Shown here: positions 1 through 7,240 of the stretch, piece by piece | Position numbering within the stretch: the first letter of the stretch is position 1 | Layout of the letters: every line of letters starts with the position of its first letter | Origin: Actinobacteria bacterium 13_1_40CM_66_12 | GTDB taxonomy: Bacteria; Chloroflexota; Dormibacteria; Dormibacterales; Dormibacteraceae | NCBI GenBank assembly: GCA_001917895.1 | Contig: MNEW01000015.1 | Location: forward strand, 1-11,772 | Direction: 5' to 3' | Length of the DNA: 11,772 bases | Translations under genes and position numbers: made by a program | The notes under the pieces: model-generated | What the model saw: only the letters and a program-made list of their open reading frames with translations | Database searches by the model: none | What the model was told of the DNA's origin: nothing

Positions 1-22
1 GATTCTCAGGAAGGCGTTGGTC
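1..22 (-). other. Gap after def, possibly reaching the first codons of fmt
   Basis: Only 22 bases remain after the def stop. On the minus strand they end in CTG AGA ATC, which would encode Leu-Arg-Ile, resembling the Met-Arg-Ile beginning of many methionyl-tRNA formyltransferases. fmt is the usual gene after def. This is too short to call a gene. Confidence 0.15.
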
Positions 23-538
23 CTAGCCCGAAGCCGCAGCGACGGCGGCTTCCTGGTCCTCGGCTTCGAGGTCTTCGACGCGTCGCAGGGTGTCGAGACC
101 GGTCAGCCGGTCGATGAAGAGGACCCCGTCCAGGTGGTCGAGCTCGTGCTGGAAGGCGCGCGCGGTGAACCCGCTGGACTTGATGCGTACTTCCTTGCCG
201 CGCCGGTTGCGAGCCTTGACCACGACCGTCTCGTGCCGGGCCACCTCGCCCACCCATCCCGGGTAGGAGAGACAACCCTCGTAGCCGACCTGCACCCCGT
301 CGTGCTTGACGATCTCGGGATTGACCAGGCCCCAGATCTGGTTGTCGTCGCCCTTGACCACGCACACACGCAGCGGTACGCCGATCTGATTGGCGGCCAG
401 GCCAGCGCCGGGGGCGTCGAGCATGGTCTCCGTGAGGTCGTCGATCAGGCGCTGGATGGACGTGTCGACACGCGACACCTTCTTCGCCTTTTCGCGCAGC
501 ACCGGATGTTCGAAGGTCAGGATCGGTCGGAGGGCCAC
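23..538 (-). CDS. def: Peptide deformylase
   Basis: A 171-residue cytosolic metalloenzyme that removes the formyl group from the N-terminal methionine of new proteins. All three family motifs are intact: GAGLAANQIG (44-53, with Gln51), EGCLSYPG (87-94, metal ligand Cys89) and HELDHLDG (131-138, ligands His131 and His135, catalytic Glu132). The length matches bacterial deformylases (E. coli 169). The C-terminal tail after about 150 is acidic and Ala-rich, without a recognisable motif. The start is a GTG at 538, ten bases after the amidase stop, giving the typical N-terminus before the HPVLR motif. No clear Shine-Dalgarno is visible, so coupling to the amidase is likely. In most bacteria def follows priA directly and precedes fmt, whose product makes the formyl-Met-tRNA that creates the def substrate. 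Confidence 0.97.
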   Translation of the reverse strand: MALRPILTFEHPVLREKAKKVSRVDTSIQRLIDDLTETMLDAPGAGLAANQIGVPLRVCVVKGDDNQIWGLVNPEIVKHDGVQVGYEGCLSYPGWVGEVARHETVVVKARNRRGKEVRIKSSGFTARAFQHELDHLDGVLFIDRLTGLDTLRRVEDLEAEDQEAAVAAASG

Positions 539-548
539 GAGATCGATT

Positions 549-2105
549 TTACCCGGCGTCCCTCGAGCTCAATCCCGCCTGAATGGCCGGCGGGACCCTG
601 GGATAGTCGACCGAGCCTGACAATGCGCCCTCCACCGCGGCCATCACCGCGAGGATCAGGTCTTCGCGATCGGGCCTTGCGGCCACATGGACGCCGACCG
701 GCAGGCCGGCGCTGCCCTGGTCGGTACGTCGCGCGGCGCGATCCATCATGTCGCCTCCACGCGGCCGGCGATCCATCTCGCCGGGGCGAACAGTGGTCAC
801 CGGCACGACACCCGCCGGCCACCCCAAGAGCGCATAAAGGGCGGTGTAGCTGACACTTGCCGGTCCGAGATCCGCGCTGGCGCCGTGCTTGAGCGCAGGC
901 AGAGCGTTGGGCGGGCACAGCAGCACATCCACTCGAGCCTGCCTCATCGCCGCCTCGAAGCGATTGACGTACGCATCCCGGCGGTCGATCAAGACCCGCA
1001 ACCGTTCTTGTGAGAGGACGCCTGTATGCCTGATCAGATGCGACAACCGGCGCTGACCGGCGGCGGTCAGCCCGACTCCCAGCACCGGGCGCAACCACCC
1101 CGACACCGTCCCGAGCTGCATCAGCTGGCGGATGCGGGTGTCGAGCTGCTCGCCCGCGATCAGCTTCTCGTAGGCCGCAGCGCCGTCCGCGGTGAAAAGC
1201 CCATAGAAGATGTCGAGCGCCTCCAATACAGCAGGCGGCTCAAAGGGCACGACGCGTGCCCCGGCATCCTCGAGGACCTGGCCGGCCTGGCGGACCGCTC
1301 GCCGGACCGCGGCGGACGCCGGCATGAAACCGTCGTCGTCATACAGGCCGATGACGAGGCCGTCGACGTGAGCCTCGGCAACGGGAGCCGCGAGAACTTC
1401 CATCGCTAGTCTCAGGTCAGCGACGGTGCGCGCGATTGGACCTGCTGCGTCAGGCACTCCGACAATGTGGCCGAACAGCATTTGGTCGGCGGTGCCCGCA
1501 AGGCTGAGCTTCCCGGGGGTGGCTCTCAGGCCGCAGACGCCGCAGAAGTGCGCGGGAACGCGCACGCTGCCGCCGATATCTGTGCCGAGGCCCAGCGGCG
1601 TAGCCGATGCGGCCACCAGCGCCGCCTCACCCCCGCTGCTCCCGCCTGGCGTGCGCGCCAGGTCCCATGGATTGTTGGTGCGCCCATATAAAGGGTTGTC
1701 AGATTCGACGAACAGCTCGAGCTGTGCAAGGTTGCTCTTGGCCGTGATGATTGCGCCTGCGTTGCGCAGGCGGCTCACCAGCTCCGCGTCGTCGCTCTTG
1801 AGATCCGCGGCGCGACCGACGAGCCCGGCCGTGGTCGCGGTCCCCACCACGTCGAAGCACTCCTTCACTGTGACCGGCACGCCGTAGAGCTTCTGGCCGT
1901 CCTGGGGCCGGCTCCGGTCGGCGGCCTTCGCGGCGGCTACCGCCTGGTCGTGCAGGGCGACCGCCACGGCGTTAAGCCGGGGCTGCACTTCGTTTTGGCG
2001 GTCGATAAATGCGGAGACGACCTCGGTCGACGAGAACCGGCGGGCGGCAATGCCTCGCGCGAGATCGCCGGCGCCCAGCGCCGTGAGCTCTGATGCCCCA
2101 CCCAC
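549..2105 (-). CDS. Amidase signature family hydrolase, FAAH-like
   Basis: A 518-residue amide hydrolase of the amidase signature family. The Ser-cisSer-Lys triad is complete: Lys81 in LYGVPVTVKECFD, Ser156 in PGGSSGGE and nucleophile Ser180 in GTDIGGSVR. The 75- and 24-residue spacings equal those of mammalian fatty acid amide hydrolase (K142, S217, S241). More FAAH-like stretches are SDNPLYGRTNNPW (135-147) and GWPAGVVPVTTV (428-439), then GLPVGVHVAARPDREDL near the C-terminus. The N-terminal membrane helix of FAAH is missing, so the protein should be soluble. It is less likely to be GatA: no gatB or gatC is near and the C-terminus is FAAH-like. The substrate is unknown; fatty acid amides, N-acyl amines or other lipophilic amides are possible. 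The GTG start at 2105 lies 17 nt after priA without a Shine-Dalgarno. The gene interrupts the usual priA-def pair. Confidence 0.88.
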   Translation of the reverse strand: MGGASELTALGAGDLARGIAARRFSSTEVVSAFIDRQNEVQPRLNAVAVALHDQAVAAAKAADRSRPQDGQKLYGVPVTVKECFDVVGTATTAGLVGRAADLKSDDAELVSRLRNAGAIITAKSNLAQLELFVESDNPLYGRTNNPWDLARTPGGSSGGEAALVAASATPLGLGTDIGGSVRVPAHFCGVCGLRATPGKLSLAGTADQMLFGHIVGVPDAAGPIARTVADLRLAMEVLAAPVAEAHVDGLVIGLYDDDGFMPASAAVRRAVRQAGQVLEDAGARVVPFEPPAVLEALDIFYGLFTADGAAAYEKLIAGEQLDTRIRQLMQLGTVSGWLRPVLGVGLTAAGQRRLSHLIRHTGVLSQERLRVLIDRRDAYVNRFEAAMRQARVDVLLCPPNALPALKHGASADLGPASVSYTALYALLGWPAGVVPVTTVRPGEMDRRPRGGDMMDRAARRTDQGSAGLPVGVHVAARPDREDLILAVMAAVEGALSGSVDYPRVPPAIQAGLSSRDAG

Positions 2106-2130
2106 GGCGGGAAGATTAGCGATTAATTAA
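2106..2130 (-). promoter_or_regulatory. AT-rich islet between priA and the amidase, possible weak promoter
   Basis: In a strongly GC-rich neighbourhood, the end of priA and the 17-nt gap contain the palindrome TTAATTAA (2123-2130), which includes the priA stop, and a -10-like TAATCT seven bases before the amidase GTG. That spacing would give an almost leaderless amidase mRNA. No convincing -35 is present (GTCGAC at 16 bp is weak), and the low GC may simply be stop-codon context. Confidence 0.25.
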
Positions 2131-4102
2131 CGGGGTCGACGTCGAAGCTCCAGCCGCGGCCCCGCGGCGCCAGATGGCGCGCCCTCGCGAGCCCATCGCC
2201 CTTGAGCGTCACCTGCCATCGGTACTCGCCCCGTAACCGGTGGATGAACGCCGGCGACGGGCCCATGACGCGAATGCCTTCCACCCCCTCGGTCAGCAGA
2301 CCGGTCGCGATGGATTCCGCGGCGTCCCGAGCCGAAGCGGCCGCCCGGGCATCGTCAGCGTCCGTGCGTGTCAGGACGGCCAGGTCCGCAAACGGAGGGA
2401 ACGTAAAAGCCTTCCGTGACGGCAACTCGGCCGCATAGAAGCCTTCGTAATCGCCACTGGCCGCGCAGCGCAGGCTGTAGTGCTCTGGGTTGCTCGTCTG
2501 CACGATCACGGTCGATGGGCGGCCATCGCGTCCGGCGCGGCCGGCGACCTGCACGATGAGTGAAAAGGTGTTCTCCGCCGAGCGGTAGTCCGGGAAATGA
2601 AGAGGCAGGTCGGCGTCGACCACGCCGACGCACGTCACCGCCGGCAGGTCGAGACCGCGCGCGACGAGCTGGGTGCCCACGAGGATATCGGCGCGCCGCT
2701 CGCTGAACGCCTCCCAGATCTGGAAATATGCATCCGGTCCGCGCGCGACATCGCTGTCGAGGCGCAGGACACGAGCAGCCGGCCAGATCTTCTTGACCAT
2801 GCTCTCCAGGCGCTGCGTCCCCATCCCCATGCCGCGGATGTTGCGGCTGCCGCAGTGAGGACATGTCGATGGCATCGCCGTCGAGTAACCGCAGTAGTGA
2901 CAGACCAATCCATCAATTTCGGCATGCTGCACAAGGGAAACCGAGCAGCCCAGACACTGGACCGATTTGCCGCAGTCGCGGCACATGACGAATGTCGACA
3001 TGCCGCGGCGGTTGAGGTACAGGATCACCTGCTCTTCGTTGGTGAGGGTCCGATCGACCGCTTCCAGCAGACGTTTCGACAGCGGCTGCCGGTTGCCGGA
3101 CGCGAACTCGTCGCGCATGTCGACGAGCTCGACGGCGGCGTCGCTGCCGCGCACCCTGTGCGTCAGCTTCGCCAGCGCGAGCTCGCCGGTCTGTGCGGCG
3201 TGATAGGCGACAACGCTCGGAGTCGCCGAGCCTGCGACCAGCCGGGCCCCGGTGACCGCCGCGAGGCGTCTGGCCACCCATCCCGTCTCGTACCGAGGCG
3301 TGCGGTCCTGCTTGTAAGCGGCCGAACCCTCCTCGTCGAGACAGATGAGACCGAGGCGTGGGATGGGCGCGAATACCGCCGACCGGCTGCCCAGGACGAC
3401 GTCGGCCTGGCCCCGCCGAACGCGCCACCACTGCTGCGCCCGCTCCAGCTCTGTGAGCTGGCTGTGCAGGATGGCGATCGGTGCACGCAAACGGGCCCGC
3501 ACCCGCTGGACCAGCTGAGGCGTGAGCGAGATCTCCGGTACGAGCAGCAGGACCCGGAGCTGCTGCGCCAGAGCTTGCTCGGCCGCAGCGAGGTAAACCT
3601 CGGTCTTGCCGCTCGCGATCACGCCGTGCAGCAGGGTCAGCGGGTTGGTTGAGATCACTTCCAGCGCAGCCTGCTGCTCGGCGGTCAGGACAGCCCTGTT
3701 CGTCCCCGGGATCGGAGCGTTGGCGACCTCGAGCAAGCGGCTGTGGCGTCGCTGCCGGCTCGACTCACCTTCGCCCGTCGATCCCTTCGAGCGCACGCGG
3801 GGCGGCAGCATCGCGCGAAGGCACTCGATCAGCGGCACCCAGTAGTGGTCGGCGACCAGGCGCGCGAGCGCCACCTGGTGCGGAAGGAGGAGCGGCTCTG
3901 CGCCGGCGCCCGCGATCGGCTTGGCCTCGACTTCGGGCTCGTCGGTGCCGAGTGAGACCACGAACCCGAAGGTCGTTCGACGGCCGAATGGAACCGTGAC
4001 CCGATGGCCGGGCACGACGTCGATGCCTTCAGGGACGCTATAGCTGTAGGTCTCGCGATCCAGGGCGCGGGCCGCCTCGACCGCTACCTCGGCGTAGAGC
4101 AA
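2123..4102 (-). CDS. priA: Primosomal replication restart helicase PriA
   Basis: A 659-residue superfamily 2 DNA helicase that recognises stalled forks and reloads the replicative helicase. The N-terminal 3'-DNA-binding region is about 1-100. Helicase motifs follow: Walker A GVIASGKT (160-167), LVPEISLTPQ (187-196), ILHSQL (211-216), motif II DEEG (256-259), GSATPS (291-296), VGTQLVARGLDLP (475-487) and QVAGRAGR (518-525). Between them is the zinc domain with all eight cysteines: 374, 377, 383, 386, 401, 404, 414 and 417. Motif II is normally DEEH; the His is Gly here. The Walker A, zinc and arginine-finger motifs are intact, so this is not the degenerate ATPase typical of actinobacterial PriA. 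It is somewhat shorter than E. coli PriA (732). The start is a TTG at 4102, one base after the coaBC stop, giving the usual YAEVAVEAA N-terminus. Confidence 0.95.
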   Translation of the reverse strand: MLYAEVAVEAARALDRETYSYSVPEGIDVVPGHRVTVPFGRRTTFGFVVSLGTDEPEVEAKPIAGAGAEPLLLPHQVALARLVADHYWVPLIECLRAMLPPRVRSKGSTGEGESSRQRRHSRLLEVANAPIPGTNRAVLTAEQQAALEVISTNPLTLLHGVIASGKTEVYLAAAEQALAQQLRVLLLVPEISLTPQLVQRVRARLRAPIAILHSQLTELERAQQWWRVRRGQADVVLGSRSAVFAPIPRLGLICLDEEGSAAYKQDRTPRYETGWVARRLAAVTGARLVAGSATPSVVAYHAAQTGELALAKLTHRVRGSDAAVELVDMRDEFASGNRQPLSKRLLEAVDRTLTNEEQVILYLNRRGMSTFVMCRDCGKSVQCLGCSVSLVQHAEIDGLVCHYCGYSTAMPSTCPHCGSRNIRGMGMGTQRLESMVKKIWPAARVLRLDSDVARGPDAYFQIWEAFSERRADILVGTQLVARGLDLPAVTCVGVVDADLPLHFPDYRSAENTFSLIVQVAGRAGRDGRPSTVIVQTSNPEHYSLRCAASGDYEGFYAAELPSRKAFTFPPFADLAVLTRTDADDARAAASARDAAESIATGLLTEGVEGIRVMGPSPAFIHRLRGEYRWQVTLKGDGLARARHLAPRGRGWSFDVDPVN

Positions 4103-4103
4103 G

Positions 4104-5336
4104 TCATTGTTTGGTCAGGCGAGAGTGCACGAGGTCGAGGATACGATCCGCCATCTCGCGTTTGGTCATGCGGGGCAGCTCCTCGCGGGCTCCGTCCGCG
4201 AACAGCATCACCCCCGCATTGAACTCGCTGCCGAACGCGATGTCCTTGCGCGAGACGTCGTTGGCGACGATGGCTTGCAGTCCCTTCTTCTTCATCTTTT
4301 CGAGCGCCTTCGTTTCTAGGTCCGAGCCCTCGGCCGCAAAGCCCACCCTGAACACCCCTTGCGCTTCCTTCTCCTTGCCCAGCGCCGCCACCACATCCGG
4401 AATCGGCTCGAGCTCGAGAGTGACGCGCGGAGAGTCCTCGCGGCGGATCTTGTGGTCTTCGGTCTGCGCCGGCCGGAAGTCGGCGACAGCGGCGGCCATG
4501 ACCAGCACATCCGTGCCCGCGAGGTCTCGCTTGAGCTCGTTCATCATCTCGTCCGCGGTCTCGACCGGCTTCACGTCGATGCCGTGGTGGGCGGGGTGCG
4601 TCGCAGTGGTGACCAAAGTCACCCGGGCGCCACGGTCGGCCGCAGCGGCGGCGACGGCGTAGCCCATCTTCCCGCTCGAGTAATTGCTGATGTAGCGAAC
4701 GGGGTCGATCGGCTCGCGCGTTCCGCCCGCGCTGACGACCACGCGGCGGCCGGCCAGGTCGTATCGCGACCGAACTGCATCTGCCATCGCTTTCATCAGC
4801 GCCGACGCGCTCGTCAGGCGACCTGTGCCCACGTGACCGCTCGCCAGGTGGCCGGACTCAGGCTCGACCACGATCATGCCCCGTGTTTTCAGCGCGGCGA
4901 GGTTCTCCTGCACCGCCGCCTTCGCCCACATCGCGTCGTTCATCGCGGGGGCAACGACGACAGGTCCTCGTGCCGCGAGGAGCGTAGCGGTCACGATGTC
5001 ATCCGACTGGCCTTTGGCAACGCGGCTGATGACGTTCGCGGTCGCGGGCGCGAGCAAGGTGACCTGCGCCCAATCACCGAGAAAAACGTGCGGTTCGGGC
5101 GGGCCGTCCGCCGACCACAGGCCGGTGAGCACAGGCTTGCCGGTCACGCCCTGAAACGAGGCCGCGCCGACGAAACGTGTCGCGGAAGCGGTCATCGCTA
5201 CCCGCACCTCGGCGCCGGCCTGCGTGAGGGCCGAGGCCAGGTCGACGATCTTGTACGCGGCGATCCCGCCTGCGATCAAGAGCGCGATGCGCGCGCCCTT
5301 CAGCTCTTCTGGGACTGGAGTTTGATCTAACGGCAC
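4104..5336 (-). CDS. coaBC: Bifunctional phosphopantothenoylcysteine decarboxylase/synthetase CoaBC
   Basis: A 410-residue fusion enzyme of coenzyme A synthesis. The C-terminal CoaB half joins 4'-phosphopantothenate to cysteine using CTP; the N-terminal CoaC half then decarboxylates the product with FMN. Key residues align to E. coli at a constant offset of 8. These are active-site His83 (E. coli H75), Asn133 in PAMNDAMW (N125), and CoaB Asn218 in RYISNYSSGKMG (N210). Lys296 in AAVADFRPAQTEDHK (K289) is one residue off. The residue matching catalytic Cys158 is Ser166, in the clamp LASGHVGTGRL. The start is a GTG at 5336, three bases after the gmk stop. It leaves a 13-residue leader before the Rossmann-like strand, and no other ATG or GTG fits. 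The TGA is one base before the priA TTG. Assignment is firm; only decarboxylase efficiency is open. Confidence 0.96.
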   Translation of the reverse strand: MPLDQTPVPEELKGARIALLIAGGIAAYKIVDLASALTQAGAEVRVAMTASATRFVGAASFQGVTGKPVLTGLWSADGPPEPHVFLGDWAQVTLLAPATANVISRVAKGQSDDIVTATLLAARGPVVVAPAMNDAMWAKAAVQENLAALKTRGMIVVEPESGHLASGHVGTGRLTSASALMKAMADAVRSRYDLAGRRVVVSAGGTREPIDPVRYISNYSSGKMGYAVAAAAADRGARVTLVTTATHPAHHGIDVKPVETADEMMNELKRDLAGTDVLVMAAAVADFRPAQTEDHKIRREDSPRVTLELEPIPDVVAALGKEKEAQGVFRVGFAAEGSDLETKALEKMKKKGLQAIVANDVSRKDIAFGSEFNAGVMLFADGAREELPRMTKREMADRILDLVHSRLTKQ

Positions 5337-5339
5337 GGA

Positions 5340-5909
5340 CTAAGTTTGGCGCTCGCGCACGCTCTGGATGATCGCCAGGATCTCCTGCGCGGCGCGTTCG
5401 ACGTCGTCGTTTACGACCAGGTGATCGAAATGGCTTGCCAGCGCCATCTCGTCTTCCGCTATCAGCTGCCGTGAGGCCTGGTCGCGAGCGCTTTCGCTGT
5501 GGCGCTGAGTGCGGCGCCGCAGCAGCTCGTCCATGGACGGCGGCGCCAGGAAGATTCGCAGAGCATCCGGCGCTCGCTGTCGGACCTGCTCAGCGCCCTG
5601 GACGTCGATCTTGAGGACGATGTCGTGACCGGAGGCGCGTACGTCGTCGAGCTGCGCGATGGGCGTGCCGTACAGGTTGGCGTCATAAGTCGCGTGCTCG
5701 AGGAACGCGCCTTCGCGGATCAAGCTCTCGAAATCGGCGCGGCTGACGAAATGGTAGTTGACGCCGTCGACCTCACCCGGTCGAGGAGGGCGGGTCGTGT
5801 ACGACACCGAATACCGGAGGTTGGGGTCGAGCTCCAGCAGTCGCTTGATGACCGTGTCCTTGCCTACCCCCGAAGGCCCGGAGATCACGATCAGCAATCC
5901 TCGTCTCAT
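5340..5909 (-). CDS. gmk: Guanylate kinase
   Basis: A 189-residue cytosolic kinase that phosphorylates GMP to GDP using ATP, in purine nucleotide synthesis and salvage. The P-loop GPSGVGKDTV (11-20) has Asp after the lysine, where Ser, Thr or Gly is more usual. The GMP-binding segment SYTTRPPRPGEVDGVNYHF (36-54) and the NLYGTP motif (about 78-83) are intact, as is the KIDVQGAEQ strand before the lid. The length is close to family norm (E. coli 207). The ATG at 5909 overlaps the rluD TGA (ATGA), so translation is probably coupled. It is followed after only three bases by coaBC; rpoZ, which usually separates these genes in Bacillus and many other bacteria, is not present. Confidence 0.96.
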   Translation of the reverse strand: MRRGLLIVISGPSGVGKDTVIKRLLELDPNLRYSVSYTTRPPRPGEVDGVNYHFVSRADFESLIREGAFLEHATYDANLYGTPIAQLDDVRASGHDIVLKIDVQGAEQVRQRAPDALRIFLAPPSMDELLRRRTQRHSESARDQASRQLIAEDEMALASHFDHLVVNDDVERAAQEILAIIQSVRERQT

Positions 5910-6787
5910 ACGACCGAGGCCCAGAACGCCGCGAAATCAGCCGGCGGCGCGACCTCGAAGCTCATCTCGACGTGGGTTCGCGGGTGACGAAGTCGCAGCC
6001 GCCAGGCGTGCAGCATCGGCCGGTCCGGTTCGCCCGGCCTGCGCCCGCCGTATTCCGCGTCGCCCGCCAGGGGATGGCCGAGCGCGGCCAGGTGGACGCG
6101 GATCTGGTGCGTGCGCCCGGTGTCGAGGTCACAGCGCAGGAGTGTATGCGTGCGGCGTTTTTCGACGACTTCGTACCGCGTGCGCGCAAACCTTCCCCCG
6201 GCGACGATCGCCATTCGCTTGCGATCCTTCGGGTGGCGGCCGATCGCGCCCTCCAGCTCGCCGGCGTCCGTCTTGAATCGTCCGCGCGCGATCGCGAGGT
6301 AGGAACGGCTGAGCGTGCGGTCGCTGAGCTGCGACGAGAGCGCGCGATGGCTCGCGTCGTTGCGCGCGACCACGATCAGTCCTGACGTGCCCTTGTCAAG
6401 GCGGTGCACTATGCCGGGACGCGCCGCGCCGCCGGCAGACGACCAGCTTCCGCCGCGTCCCAGCAGCGCGTGCACCAGCGTGCCCGAGTGGTGGCCAGGC
6501 GCGGGATGGACGACCATTCCGGCCGGCTTATTGATGACCAGCAGGTCTTCGTCCTCGTAGACGACCTCGAGCGGGATGTCTTCGGGCTCGGCGTTCGGTG
6601 CATAGGCCTCAGGGACTTCGAGCTCGATCACGTCGCCGGCGGCGACTCGATCCGAGGGATCGGCCGTCTCGCCATTCACTGTGACGAGGTGGCTCTTGAT
6701 CAGTCGCGCAGCGGCCGCGCGGCTGAGGTCGGCTGCGTGCTCCGCGATGAAACGGTCCAGACGCGGCGCCGCAACGTCAGCGATCAG
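5906..6787 (-). CDS. rluD: RluD/YlyB family 23S rRNA pseudouridine synthase
   Basis: This RluA-family enzyme converts specific uridines in large-subunit rRNA to pseudouridine in the cytosol. Counting from the proposed start, an S4 RNA-binding domain covers about 7-55 (RLDRFIAEH, LVTVNGE). The catalytic domain covers about 72-280. Its motifs are INKPAGMVVHP (85-95), the catalytic Asp131 in VHRLDKGTSGL (127-137), and DTGRTHQIRVHL (222-233). Length (about 293) is near Bacillus YlyB (303) and shorter than E. coli RluD (326). The exact rRNA target cannot be read from sequence. The start is uncertain: the frame is open back to 7057, but that part overlaps lspA out of frame and lacks family resemblance. 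No ATG, GTG or TTG lies where the domain should begin; a CTG at 6787 overlapping the lspA TGA fits best. The gene ends in an ATGA overlap with gmk. Confidence 0.9.
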   Translation of the reverse strand: MIADVAAPRLDRFIAEHAADLSRAAAARLIKSHLVTVNGETADPSDRVAAGDVIELEVPEAYAPNAEPEDIPLEVVYEDEDLLVINKPAGMVVHPAPGHHSGTLVHALLGRGGSWSSAGGAARPGIVHRLDKGTSGLIVVARNDASHRALSSQLSDRTLSRSYLAIARGRFKTDAGELEGAIGRHPKDRKRMAIVAGGRFARTRYEVVEKRRTHTLLRCDLDTGRTHQIRVHLAALGHPLAGDAEYGGRRPGEPDRPMLHAWRLRLRHPRTHVEMSFEVAPPADFAAFWASVV

Positions 6788-7224
6788 GCGGCGTTGGGCT
6801 TGCGTATCAGGTACCCGACGATCAGCAGGAAGACGCCGATGCTGATGGCTGAGTCGGCGAGGTTGAAAACGGGCCAGAAGTGAAAGTTCACGAAGTCGGT
6901 CACGCCTCCCCCGTTGATCACGCGGTCCGAGGCGTTGCCCAGCGCGCCGCCAAGGATGAGCCCGAGCACTGCATCGGCGCGAAGGTCGCCCGGCTGGCGC
7001 ATTACATAGATGACGAGCGCGATCGACACGACCACGGACGCGAGCAGGAAGAACCACGGTCCCACCGGCGCAAAGCCGAAGGCCGCCCCCGAGTTGCGAA
7101 CGTTGGTGATGCCGACCAGATTCCCGATCACCGGGACCTCCGTTCCGTAAGGGACGGTCGCGGTGACAATGGTCTTGGTCACGCGATCGAGCACTACAAC
7201 TACGAGCGCGACCAGGAAAAACAA
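6784..7224 (-). CDS. lspA: Lipoprotein signal peptidase (signal peptidase II)
   Basis: A 146-residue polytopic inner-membrane aspartyl protease that cuts the signal peptide from diacylglyceryl-modified prolipoproteins. Hydrophobic segments are near residues 2-12, 57-75, 84-97 and 121-140. Family motifs include LDRVTK with conserved Asp13, NSGAAFGF (44-51), GGALGNASDR (92-101) and FNLADSAISIG (120-130). The catalytic aspartates are Asp110 (VTDF) and Asp124 (NLADS). The start is a TTG at 7224, preceded by GGGACGG; no ATG or GTG lies upstream in frame before the end of ileS. The N-terminus is short and lacks the usual positive residues, so a CTG further upstream (giving KLTNHTGR before the helix) cannot be excluded. 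The ileS-lspA-rluD order is the classic Gram-positive arrangement and suggests one transcript. Confidence 0.95.
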   Translation of the reverse strand: MFFLVALVVVVLDRVTKTIVTATVPYGTEVPVIGNLVGITNVRNSGAAFGFAPVGPWFFLLASVVVSIALVIYVMRQPGDLRADAVLGLILGGALGNASDRVINGGGVTDFVNFHFWPVFNLADSAISIGVFLLIVGYLIRKPNAA

Positions 7225-7240
7225 AGTCCGTCCCGTATGG

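Noticed and set aside
549..2105. Amidase as GatA of the tRNA amidotransferase
   Set aside because: No gatB or gatC nearby, and the residue spacing and C-terminal block match FAAH better.
2597..3652. Plus-strand open frame of 351 codons opposite priA
   Set aside because: It mirrors the conserved PriA helicase and zinc domains, has Arg/His/Ala-rich low-information composition and no recognisable motif.
2123..4102. PriA as an inactive pseudo-helicase of the actinobacterial type
   Set aside because: Walker A GKT, motif VI QVAGRAGR and all zinc cysteines are intact; only the last residue of motif II is changed.
4359..5330. Plus-strand open frame of 323 codons opposite coaBC
   Set aside because: CoaBC active-site residues on the other strand are intact; the antisense translation has no family features.
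5906..7057. Long version of rluD with 90 extra N-terminal residues
   Set aside because: The extra part overlaps lspA in another frame, is Arg-rich and unlike any S4 or RluD N-terminus; the domain starts just after the lspA stop.
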